A stretch of 64,000 bases of DNA, from assembly GCA_015499995.1 (NCBI GenBank), contig JADNRV010000105.1:1-64000 (forward strand), read 5' to 3'. Positions 12,621 through 22,070 of this stretch are shown here, piece after piece. Both the position numbers and the translations under genes were made by a program. This DNA is from Flammula alnicola (Eukaryota > Basidiomycota > Agaricomycetes > Agaricales > Strophariaceae). The notes under the pieces are model-generated. The model saw only the letters and a program-made list of their open reading frames with translations. It did no database searches and was not told where the DNA came from. The first letter of the stretch is position 1. The number at the start of each line of letters is the position of its first letter.

Positions 12621-13813
12621 ATTCGTCGAAAAGCATTTGCATAGTGGTGTGAGAGCGAGACGCGCAAAGATTGCAGTATGAGATACAACGTGGACTACAA
12701 TTCAGCTTCATGCACGGTGCGCCTACTCAAGCATTCAATGATCGACTCAATCTTCAATTGAGACCCCGGTACTCGCCGAGATCACATTATATACAAACTG
12801 AATACTACCACTCGTCTACATCATTTGGGTCTGGTGCCTCTTCGTCGGAAAATTCAGCAGCAATAACTTCAAGCTCAAATTCATCGTCGTTATCGTCAAG
12901 TTGATCCAACCTATCAACCAATTCATTGTCTGCGTTCTTTTAGTGTCACTCACATCTAGGCAGTAAATTGTAAGAACGTACCGAGACCATCCCCGCCATT
13001 AACACCGCCCAAATATACTGTGCCATCTTCACGAGGATTCTCAAACCCGCCCCGCAGATCCTCGCCGTCGATCAAGGGATATGGTGGCTCTTCGTCAGCC
13101 CCTTCCATCAAGCCTTCGTTAACCTCCCATTGGTCAATACAGTCCAGGTAGTCTGCGTAATCCATTGCACCCTCCAATTCCTCCAGATGTTAGACAAGCC
13201 CACGGTATATATCCCAAACACTTTCTCCTGTAACTGCAGGAGTACCCATGTCGTCGTACATTATCTGTGTATAATAAGCAAATGTTGGGGGAACCAGCTC
13301 AAACACAGGGTCGTCTGGGGGCGCATAGAGCTGTTCCACATAGTCAATTGCTTCTTCCTCGACCTTGACCTTAAATAACCTCAGTATAATGTTGTGAAAT
13401 ATTATAAAGAACACCAGCACTTACCTTGAAATCCATTGCTCCAAATCTCTCTGGGAACGCACAGATATCATTAGGGACACCATGAGGGAGAATTTTGTTT
13501 CGGTCTGCCCTCTTGCGTGAATTGTTATATCGGTCTACCCATGCATCTAGTTCCTTCTGAAGCCATGGAATGAATAGCCAGCGAAAGACGAGACTATTAC
13601 AGCTGTTTCCAGATCTATACGGAATCGCGAAAAATTTAAAACGTCATAGTGGTTGTGTTTGGTTTGGAAGGGTCAGGACCCCAGAATCAGCTTTGACACG
13701 ACACGAGCACTAGTCGAAGAGTCTTTGACGTTCATGATCTTCGCCTCCAGTCTTTTCTTTATATATCTTTGAACTTCGTAGACATGTAGTCTTTTCTCTA
13801 ACGTCCATCCAAC

Positions 13814-15511
13814 ATGCCCAACAGCCCTTCCAGCTCTCAGGACGACGATGCTGCCTCTCCTCATGAGGTTCTGGTCTCAGCCCGTATGCAATTCATAGTT
13901 TTGAAAGCTAAAGAGAAGTCCAACGGCAAGAAAGGAGCGTCAACGAAGAAAGTCGAGGATAAAAACAAAGAATTCTCGTTCGTCTTTAAAAGCTCCAAGG
14001 AGAACTACCTTGCCTTTCTCTCTGCACTTGTCGAGAAGCACGGGCACAGCAAGTACACGCCGGTTACTTTGAACCGCCGTTTCGGTATCAAGGTCTTGGT
14101 TCCACCAAAGAAAGCGTACGTTGTAATTTCATACTCTTATATTCAATAAAGTTATTCATATTTTCCGATATAGAAAGAAGGACGCTATAGATGTTGATAA
14201 ATACGACGAGTTCAAAGCGCTCGCTGAGAAAATCATCAAAGACAAACCTGAGAAAATCACAGTATCGTTCACTCTCGAGGACGTCAAGAAGAATAATAAG
14301 GTCTTTATTTTATGCTTTTCAGGTTATTCAGTGCTGTCTAATCAACATGGTACATCAGCGCGATTCCGAGCAAGATTCCGATGGCAGTGAAGGAAATAAT
14401 TCAAGTGACGGTGAAGATGAGGTACGCTCTTTTTTTCATACGTTCTCACTCACATTCTAATGCTTTTACTATATTTAGGATAAGAAAGGTGGCATAGACA
14501 GAGAGTTAGCACGTTGCCGAGGCAAGCTGGAGAAAAAGTATGCCAACCCAAATGATGGCGGTTACACATACGTCGCCAATGATGGGGAAAGGATTCCTCT
14601 CACACCTGCCCTCATGTCGCAATGGGCCCGAGCTATGGTATGTATCTCGTAATTCTGTTTGCTCATGGAAACTAAATGGTGTCTTCCACTAGTACGATAA
14701 CGAAGCGACAATACTTCACCCTCCAAACTCTGTCTCCTTCGACCGGCAAACCCGTGCCCGCTCTCTTTTCAAAAAACCAGCGGCCTCTTCTGATCACGGT
14801 AGCAGTGATGGCGGCCCAGTTCTTCAAGCAGTCTCTTCAATTCTTCACGATGTCCGTTTGATGTACGGAGGTGATCATCGGGCAGAGCATTCCGACCATG
14901 CTCAGGTTCGCAGTGCATCAGCTCCTGCCGCGATCATCGAAACCAAGTCTTCCCCTGTGAAAAACACTCCCACCAAACTCCGTCGCTATCTTGAATATGC
15001 CGAGAATGAGCTTGGGCTCGATAGCGTCTTGATTTTTGAACATTCGCTTGCAAAAGAAGGCTATGGTCCGGATATCCTTCCCTATGTTCCTGACGAGAAG
15101 TTAGTTCTCTGCGGATTGAGTCATGGTGATGCAATGCGCTTGAAAAGAGGTGCATCTGGGTGGTGGAACGGCCCTGAGGCAAAGCGGCCTAAGGTTATGG
15201 AAGATCTCGTCGACAAGGAGCTGGAGGTAGAAAAGCGGAAGATCCGGTTCGAGAAGCGTTTCACTGATGGAGGATGCGCATCTGTCTTTGGGCCAGGGAT
15301 AATGACCGGCAGGAACTGGCGTGAAGACGAGTTCGTTTGGTGGTATTTCAACGATGTCACCAAGAAACTGGAGAAGGTTCCTGACGGCTATATTCCTGAA
15401 ATCGACCAAGAGTATCTTGATCCTTTGGCCCCTCCCTTCGACTTTCCCCCCCAGGACCCTCAGCCAGATGGTGTTGCTTCCTCGGGTAACGAAGTAGCAT
15501 CAACTAACTAA
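13814..15511 (+). CDS. Transposon accessory protein with SAM-like segment (copy 1)
   Basis: Five exons (13814-14115, 14174-14300, 14359-14421, 14479-14637, 14693-15511) with short GT..AG introns give an open frame of 489 residues. Visible regions in order: Ser-rich N-terminus; a basic domain of about 130 residues (FSFVFKSSKENYLAFLSAL, TPVTLNRRFGIKVLVPPKK); an acidic linker (DSEQDSDGSEG); a segment with IDRELARCRGKLEKKY and LTPALMSQWARAM; then LRRYLEYAENELGL through SHGDAMRLKRG, which has the helix pattern and closing G-x-x-x-R-L-K of a SAM-like fold; a basic KRPKVMEDLVDK stretch; and a conserved-looking C-terminal region (EKRFTDGGCASVFGPGI). I recall similar uncharacterised proteins in large numbers in Agaricomycetes. 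There is no transposase motif, so a partner role (DNA or protein binding, targeting) is inference. It is open in both element copies. Confidence 0.8.
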
Positions 15512-15626
15512 TCATAACCTTCTGCACTCGCTTCATCCTGTACCTTATTATATTGCTCACTGACTCAAAATACATGTCGTTCTGTCCCTGTACGAAGTCC
15601 ATGATTACATTCATTGAAATTCTAAT

Positions 15627-16702
15627 TCATACAACATATCCTGAAGCACGGAAAAAACCCCAAGCCATGTCAGAATCAATGTGGAGGCAAGCGTGGTCGA
15701 GGATTGACAAAGAGTCGTCCTTCCAGTGACGTCGCAGGAAGGCTTTGATCGCAGAAAAAGCTTGTTCTATCGGGTTCAAATCAGGGGAATAGGGCGGTAA
15801 GAATAGAAGTTTGCAATCTGTGTTTGAATCAATCAAGAAAGCGGAAGATTGAAGGTAAAAAGGAAGTAACATACACGCTTCCTCTTCCACGAGTTCTCGA
15901 ACGGCATCAGCGTGGTGTATATTGCAGTTATCCAGTACGAGAACACTCCTTGGACCTGGGTATGGGTTTGTGAGAGGTATCTATAAAGAAATATTTGTTA
16001 TCTGGTCTGTGTTGGTCAGGGCGAACCTACAACGTGTTCCCGAAGGAAATCGACGAATATAGAGGATGTCACAGAACCGGGAATGATATCATGGGCGATG
16101 ATTCCATCCAACGTCAGGACTGGCAGGATTGAGAAGCGCTGTCCTCGAATGAAGCATCGGCGTTGAACGCAGCGCCGACCTTTCAAAGACCAGCCCAATT
16201 TACGAGTTGGGTTCTTTTTGTTCTTTGCTGCTTCGTCAATAAACATCAGCATAGCTGGATCCGAGACGAGTTCTGCAAAGGTGTTCATGTAGATGGATCT
16301 ATCGATGTCATTACGCTCCAGTGCTTGAATGCTAACAGATTTTCGAGAGAAGTGGAGTCGCCGGAGGCTCCGAAGAAGAGTCTGGACCGAGGTAGAGACA
16401 CCACGACGCACAAGAAGCTCGTCTTGTAATTCATCAAGGTACAGACATGGGTCTTGACGAAGAAGTGATTTCAGAAGCCTCAGGTCGACAGGGTCTAGAG
16501 CACGTTTGCGGCCTTGAGCATGTTGTAAAAAGGCTGCAGGATTGTATGCGACTCCGTATTCTCGATGGTAGTTGAGACATTGATATATCATGGACTTTTT
16601 CACGTTGAGCAGTCGTTCAATCTCTTTGACTTTGAAGCCTTCTACATATCGGAGGTATGGGATGCGTTCTTTTAGGTCTCTAGAGACATGTCGGCGAGGC
16701 AT
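15627..16702 (-). CDS. Tc1/IS630-like DDE transposase (copy 1)
   Basis: Three exons, 16702-16031, 15980-15875 and 15817-15627, with introns of 50 and 57 bases, give 322 residues. The ATG at 16702 (MPRRHVSRDLKERIPYLR) is chosen because the upstream extension lies in the terminal repeat and starts at TTG. The N-terminal half has two helix-turn-helix-like parts (LRYVEGFKVKEIERLLNVKK; DELLVRRGVSTSVQTLLRSL). The catalytic core shows the first Asp in MLMFIDEAA, the second in VLVLDNCNIHHADAV and the Glu in YSPDLNPIEQAFSAIKAF, with about 35 residues between the second Asp and the Glu. This is the DDE_3 signature of the IS630/Tc1 superfamily. It would cut and paste the element at TA sites. No lesion is seen, so it may be functional. 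Confidence 0.9.
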
Positions 16703-18296
16703 TGGGCACCGTTGAAGTTGTTGTAATACGCAGGAATAGGTCGGATGAGCGTTGCGTCGCTTGCAAAGGCAAGAACTAGTTTCGGGGTCCCGACACTTCC
16801 AAACCAAACACAACCACTATGACGTTTTAAATTTTTCACGATTCCGTATAGATCTGGAAACAGCTGTAAAGGCCACGGTAAATTAGACATTTGAGACTCG
16901 AAGGTAAACCTGACTCACACATCAATTGGTCGATTCATATCATACCAATTCTCTGCCACTCCTTTCTCCAGTATATTCTCAAACCCCGGTGTAAAACGGC
17001 GACGCAATTGTGACCATGTTATCTCAGGCTTCACATTCTTCTTCTGACGCATCCAGCGGTGTTGGATAGTCCCCGCCAGACGTGGGTCATGCCACTGCCG
17101 CAATGCACTTTGCACATTCGCAATTCCGTAGTTCTCTGAGCCGGGGGTCGCTTTGCGAAATCAAGGGCATATCTTGTATAATAAATAAGCTTTGATCCGT
17201 CTAGAATTTCAATGGCGAAAGAAACTTACATCCAGTTCGTTTAATATGTCCCAGATAATATGATGCTATGAGCTTGGGATTTCTATTTGTCCACCAGATT
17301 TTGACCCAGTGAATTACCCAAGGAAATGGATCTGATCCGGTATGAAGACGCAACCCAAAGCGCTGCCACTTGTCGTGCTGATCAACAGTCACCATGTCAT
17401 CATTTACTCCTGCTGCCCAAAATCGGCGCCGCTTCAAGCGTCCAGCCTTTCTCTTCTTCACCTGTTCCGCCTCAAAAATATGAAAGTATGAAACAACCAA
17501 GTCCCTGTTTGAGATTTTGTTAGAAACTGGGCGATGCAAATAATGAGACTGACTGAGTCAGACTGACCGAGAAACTGACATCCCTTTCTCATGGAAAAGA
17601 AGGCTTGTCATCTCACGAGCTCCAGCCATAGGATACTTCTTTCTAAGCTCTATCATTGGGACTTGGATTGTTTCGAGAGTATGTTTCTGACTCCGTGTTC
17701 GCTCCAAACCCATCTGCTTGCGCATTTTTTTGAAGACGATAAGCTGGTGAAATATCATTAGTCCGGTGGCCCACTAAAAATCCTTTAACTTACCCAAGGC
17801 CACATACCTGAGTGTCAATATGCTTCGCTAGCAGGAGGTCCAATATTTCCTTGTCATTTTTTCGCATCTTCCAATATACCAGAATATGAGGTCCAATATC
17901 CTCTATTAAGGCTGTACTAGCTGTGACCGTGCGTTGCACGGTGCTATCGATTATTCAGATAAGTATTCAGAGCGGTGTGATATTTGCTAAGCGGTTTGTG
18001 GTTTTCCTGGACGAAGGTCAACTTCTAACAATCGTACACAACTCTGACCATTTATGGCAGAAGTAGCCACTTGTCATCAATGATCGATCTTATTCATCCG
18101 TTTCGACCTCTTGTCATCGTCAAAAAGCAGGCAAAAAAATCCACTTTCTGAACACTGAAAGCTCTGCTCGACAGAGAACCGATGAGATATTCGACCTCGA
18201 AAAAGACTCGCGAGAAAATCGCGGCTTGCTGGCGTGCAAAACGCCGCAGAAGCCAGAGCCCCACGTGAGAAAAATGTTTTCAAACATGTTATGGAT

Positions 18297-18829
18297 CAAG
18301 GGGGTGCGTGAACCTTAATAGCCGACCAGGGGTTGGTTAGTTAGTCCAGCCGCTGGCTGGCGAAAAAAATATTTATACCCCTCTATAAATGTCCCAAAAT
18401 AGGTGCTTTGAAGTGACCCAAGGCAGGTTTTACACCATATATTGCCTTACATCTATTAAATACTGGCTGTAATACATATAGAAATGCTGTAGAACATAGT
18501 TCGCGGCACTGAGTGGATGATGCAATCAATCATTGGATCTAATGTGACTTTTCTCGGCCATTTTCAACAGTCAAAAAATTATATTTCATTGGAAGAATAT
18601 ACTAATACATATACAGTACCATTTAGAATGTATAAATCTCGAGCAAGCACCTCTTAAATGGGTTTGCGAGACGTCCGAGGAATCCAGTGGAGGGGCACCT
18701 GCGTCATTGCTGATGTAATATTACCATATCGGGATGGTTCCTGATTACGTTAGTTAGTTAGTCCGTGAAATATTGGCTTAAAAAATAAATCGACCCTAGG
18801 TACTTTTTTTTATTTGGCGCACCCCCTTG
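18297..18829. mobile_element. hAT-type MITE, 533 bp, with 8-bp target duplication
   Basis: The terminal inverted repeat CAAGGGGGTGCG is perfect over 12 bp, and TTATGGAT is duplicated directly on both outer sides (18289-18296 and 18830-18837). An 8-bp duplication is typical of hAT transposition. The subterminal word GTTAGTTAGTCC occurs near both ends (about 18338 and 18752) in the same orientation. No coding frame is present. Confidence 0.85.
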
Positions 18830-18837
18830 TTATGGAT

Positions 18838-19709
18838 ATATGCATGTTAGTAATTGAATTTGATAATTTTTTGATACAATAAGAGCATGCGCAGTGGTTT
18901 ATGTTGGTTTTGCTGAGGCATGTTCAGTGAACTGGTATGTGGAGAAATGAGACGAGATACTAATGGGATGATTAATAAGCCAAATGGAGATAGTATATTA
19001 CTTACTACTTTCTGTAATCTTATCTAAATGAGTCTGGGAAATTTTCTTGAGCGCTCAGACCCAGTGAAAAACGCCTCGAGCGAAATTGTGTGAAATTGAG
19101 TAAAATCGAGCCGTTCCCATGCAATCGAGTGAGATGTCAAAACTTCGAGCGCTTTCGACTGTTGTTGATTCTTATCAAACGGTTGCCGACACCTGGTGCC
19201 TTGGCATTCTTTCTGGCGTCGCGTTTCTTCCAGATTCAGGGCGTGGAAGGTGCTGACAAACGATGGGTACTTCAAGAATTCCCAAGTTCGCAAACTTCAA
19301 CATCTGCCACGTACCACCACATCGAATCCAACAGATTCCTCTGCACCCTTCCACATCAATTGTCCTACCTTCTTCCAACCTTTTTACGGGCTCTCTGGTA
19401 CCTGGAGTGTAAGCCATTAGTTCCTTCCACTTATGAGCATATTCCCTATGACGCCTTGACCTCTAGCCAACCACTAGTGTGCGCTACAACGCCGGCCTGG
19501 TTGGAGTTGGTTCAGTTCAATGTACGTCCCTTAAGTTTATCTCCTGGAGGATAGGATACTTAATACCCTTTGTAGAGCTCTTCCCTTCATGTTCAAGTAC
19601 GTGCTCAGTAGCGGTGGCGGTCTACTCAAATCGCAAGGTATGTTATTGTTGCCCATTCCCACTTCCCTCGATATCTGCTAATTGCCATCCATAGCTGTAC
19701 TGCGAACGC
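18838..19709 (+). other. Coding-like spliced stretch interrupted by the LTR element (unrecognised)
   Basis: Plus-strand frames between about 19090 and 19650 can be joined by intron-like GT..AG segments (for example GTATGTTATTG at 19637 to CATAG at 19694), giving pieces such as FHINCPTFFQPFYGLSGTWS and VRYNAGLVGVGSVQ. A possible continuation lies beyond the retrotransposon at 27004-27060 (ERFEIRWARRTDTR). I cannot name a family and the exon choices are uncertain. Confidence 0.3.
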
Positions 19710-20002
19710 TGTAGGGCGGGGAGAACGCCTGCGCATGGAAAGCAACACACGGTTTCGTAGATTAGATTAGATACACGCGCCTCGTGGCGGGCTATCTTAG
19801 ACAAGACGCGTCGAGGAGACGGGGCTCTTTACCTTACGACGTGACACTTTGTATCGAAACGTACGAGATATCCATTTCATTTTCTATCTACGTGTTACGT
19901 GCGAACGAGCGAAGCTATCCACGATCCGACGACGTGACGAGAACGACGCGGTGTCGGTTCTGTCTTTGTCCTCACGAACTCGCGGACTAGCAAGTCCCCA
20001 CA
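19710..20002 (+). repeat. 5' LTR
   Basis: A 293-bp repeat starting TGTAGGGCGGGG and ending GTCCCCACA, matching 26707-26999 throughout. Small open frames inside it are not credible genes. Confidence 0.95.
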
Positions 20003-20004
20003 TC

Positions 20005-20022
20005 TGGAGCCCACCCGAGAGG
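20005..20022 (+). promoter_or_regulatory. Primer-binding site
   Basis: TGGAGCCCACCCGAGAGG starts two bases after the LTR. The leading TGG pairs with the CCA end of a tRNA, as expected for minus-strand priming. I did not assign the tRNA species. Confidence 0.7.
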
Positions 20023-20231
20023 ACAAAGTCATTGGAATTGACTTTGCCTCTTCTGCAAATCCTCAATCCCTACCCCCATACCCCTACATCCTTTCGAAAA
20101 ATTCGTCGACTCCTAGCGGCAGCAGCAGACGGAATCTGTCCGAGCCAACAGAATCATCAAAGAACAAAGGGAAAGGCAGAGAAACGAAAGCACCGACTCC
20201 ACCAACACGATCACTACCTCTGCGACAGGGA

Positions 20232-22049
20232 TTGGTCAATCCGGAACTGAGAAATCGGTATCACAAACCGTCCAACGATCCACCAGCAGCGAAACACGCA
20301 CCCTTGCCAGTTAGACCACGTTACAAGTTCCCGGACATCACTGTCCTACCTGCACCGATCCCAGAGGCTCCACAACAAAGTGAACGAGGCTACGAGACAG
20401 CCAACGAGACCCCGTTCCACGAAGCAAGCGAAGTAACGGAGAGTTTTTTGAGCGAGGGTGATTTGAGCGAGTTGACGGATATCGGGACAGAACTAGAGCA
20501 AGCGAGCGAACCTAGAGACGAGCGATCGAGCGAAAACGAGAGCAGAGACGAGATCAGCAGCAGCAGCGACGAGAACCAAGACGACCTCACCCGGACAGCG
20601 CCTATTATAACATTACCGACACAAGCTATTGTCCCACCACTAGCTAACATCATGACGACACCGATGCCACCAAAGGATTCTAAGCGGGCGCCAAAGTATA
20701 AAGGCAATGTGAAGACGTTGAACGATTTTTTTGAGGAGTTTGAGGAGCATGCGGATGCAGCGGGGTTGACGAATGAGGAGAAAGCAACGTGGGTGGTGCG
20801 ATATGTGAAGTCGAAGGAGGTGGCGTTGTTCTGGAAATCGATGACGGCGTACACGACGTCTCCGAAGAGTTACTCAGCGCTGAAGCAAGCAATTTTGGAT
20901 CAGTACCCAGGCGCAAAGAAAGGCGAGAACTACACCAACAAATCCTTGGTAAAGTTGACGGCGGAGACAGCGAGCAAGTCGATGAAGACGGAGAATCGAC
21001 TTGTGAAGTACTACGAGAAGTTTCGACCGATGGCGATGTGGCTGAAAAACAAGAACGTCATCACCGAGCCAGAAATGAACAGCTTTTTTTGGTTCGGCTT
21101 ACCTCACGATATCCGAGACCGCATCCTCACCCGCATTATCACGATTTCCCCTAATCGCAATCGCACGACCGTCCCAGGTGTTGAGGAGGTTCTCACAGCA
21201 GGTCGTTATCTTCTCTCGGATGACAATTTCAATGCGGCCGAGGACAATCCCATTGCGAGTCGTATAGCAAAGGCGAAGATGAGGAAGGGCAAGAAGAAGA
21301 GGAGGGATGATAGTTCTGATGAGGAGGAGTCGGAGAGTGAATCAGAGGATGAGTCGGAGGAGTCGGAGTCAGAGTCAAGCAGCGAGGAGGAGACAGATAG
21401 CGAGGCGGAGTATCGAAAGTCGAAGAAAAAGGGGAAGAAAGGGAAGAAGGCGAAGGTGAAGGCGAAGGCGAAGGCAAGGGATGAAGTAAGGACGAAGGTG
21501 GTGGGCCGGGAGAAAACCAAGGCGGCGCCGGTTGACGAGATGGAGGAGCTGACGAAGAAGTTGTATGGAATGAAGGTGACGGATGCGATGTATGCCGCGA
21601 CATACATGAAGCTCTGCCTCGTCGCGCCCGCCTCAATGACGAACTTCATTCATCCGCCCATTTCTCCTGGGCAGCAGCAGCTGCAGCCGGTTCAGCAACA
21701 ACAGATCCAACCTCCCCGACCAGTTCTTCCACCAAACTTTGCGAACTCTACCCCAACATTGCGACCCCAGAATGAGTGTTATTTCTGCAAAGGACCCAAC
21801 CATCGCATTCGGGACTGTCTTGTCGTTACAGAATACATCAACGCAGGCCGCATTGTACAGAACGCAGGACGTCTAGTCTACACTAACAACGAGAACATTG
21901 GTTATCATCCCGCGGGAATGAAAGCATCTGTGGACACACGTTTTGGAGGGCCGCTACAGGTTACACGCCCCTCGAACTGGCAGGAGCCACCGCCAGCGCC
22001 TTCCACTTCCAACTCGGCATTTATCCAGACTATTGATCCATCATCCTGA
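20232..22049 (+). CDS. gag: Retrotransposon Gag polyprotein
   Basis: The frame is open from the 5' LTR to TGA 22047-22049. The first in-frame codon usable by relaxed rules is TTG at 20232 and the first ATG is at 20652, so the true start is uncertain; a non-ATG or spliced start is possible. An acidic Ser/Glu-rich N-terminal part (ELTDIGTELEQASEPRDERS) precedes a gag-type capsid region (FFEEFEEHADAAGLTNEEKA, MAMWLKNKNVITEPEMNSFF). Next come a highly charged Ser/Glu and Lys tract, a short conserved helix (MEELTKKLYGMKVTDAMYA), and one CCHC zinc knuckle, CYFCKGPNHRIRDC, for RNA binding. It would form the particle that packages the element RNA. Pol follows in the same frame directly after the stop. 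Confidence 0.85.
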   Translation: MVNPELRNRYHKPSNDPPAAKHAPLPVRPRYKFPDITVLPAPIPEAPQQSERGYETANETPFHEASEVTESFLSEGDLSELTDIGTELEQASEPRDERSSENESRDEISSSSDENQDDLTRTAPIITLPTQAIVPPLANIMTTPMPPKDSKRAPKYKGNVKTLNDFFEEFEEHADAAGLTNEEKATWVVRYVKSKEVALFWKSMTAYTTSPKSYSALKQAILDQYPGAKKGENYTNKSLVKLTAETASKSMKTENRLVKYYEKFRPMAMWLKNKNVITEPEMNSFFWFGLPHDIRDRILTRIITISPNRNRTTVPGVEEVLTAGRYLLSDDNFNAAEDNPIASRIAKAKMRKGKKKRRDDSSDEEESESESEDESEESESESSSEEETDSEAEYRKSKKKGKKGKKAKVKAKAKARDEVRTKVVGREKTKAAPVDEMEELTKKLYGMKVTDAMYAATYMKLCLVAPASMTNFIHPPISPGQQQLQPVQQQQIQPPRPVLPPNFANSTPTLRPQNECYFCKGPNHRIRDCLVVTEYINAGRIVQNAGRLVYTNNENIGYHPAGMKASVDTRFGGPLQVTRPSNWQEPPPAPSTSNSAFIQTIDPSS

Positions 22050-22070
22050 CGTGCGGAGTCGTTCGCGACG
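22047..22070 (+). promoter_or_regulatory. In-frame UGA between gag and pol
   Basis: Gag ends in TGA followed by C (TCATCCTGACGT), and the frame then runs open for seven codons to the first pol ATG at 22071. UGA-C is a known leaky stop context, so stop readthrough or reinitiation at the nearby ATG could express pol. A CpG-type CGA-to-TGA mutation in a formerly fused frame is the simpler alternative. Confidence 0.6.

Larger units (their letters stand above)
13600..16866 (-). mobile_element. Two-gene Tc1/IS630-like transposon, copy 1
   Basis: A 3267-bp element begins and ends with inverted repeats of about 83 bp (opening CAGCTGTTTCCAGATCTATA, three mismatches). It is flanked by TA at 13598-13599 and 16867-16868. 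It carries two convergent spliced genes, a DDE transposase on the minus strand and a second protein on the plus strand, with stops about 115 bp apart. A copy of identical length lies inverted at 33705-36971, and every frame I compared translates the same in both copies. It is complete, probably recently active, and sits inside an intron of the integrase-core pseudogene. Confidence 0.92.
12805..17960 (-). pseudogene. Integrase-core (DDE) protein gene, decayed and interrupted by a transposon
   Basis: Reading down the minus strand the pieces are in family order: DIGPHILVYWKMRKND (near 17900), KKMRKQMGLERTRSQ and MAGAREMTSLLFHE (17758-17566), GRLKRRRFWAAGVNDDM with VDQHDKW (17520-17210), then GIANVQSALRQWHDP and WSQLRRRFTPGFENIL (17130-16919). 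After the inserted transposon come LVFRWLFIPWLQKELDAW (13593 down), DYVEQLYAPP and an acidic end at TAG 12805-12807. These blocks match integrase-core proteins expanded in Agaricomycetes; DQHDKW and SDP carry the expected first two acidic residues. Lesions: an extra base in a G run at 17143-17147 shifts the frame just before the GSENYG-type block, and an in-frame TAA lies at 13190-13192. The Tc1-like element sits in an intron (donor at 16918, acceptor ending 13594). No start codon is clear at the 5' end. Confidence 0.7.

Noticed and set aside
19784..20066. Frames inside the LTRs (also at 26781-27067)
   Set aside because: They are identical in both LTRs, short, and cross LTR boundaries; shadows of the repeat.
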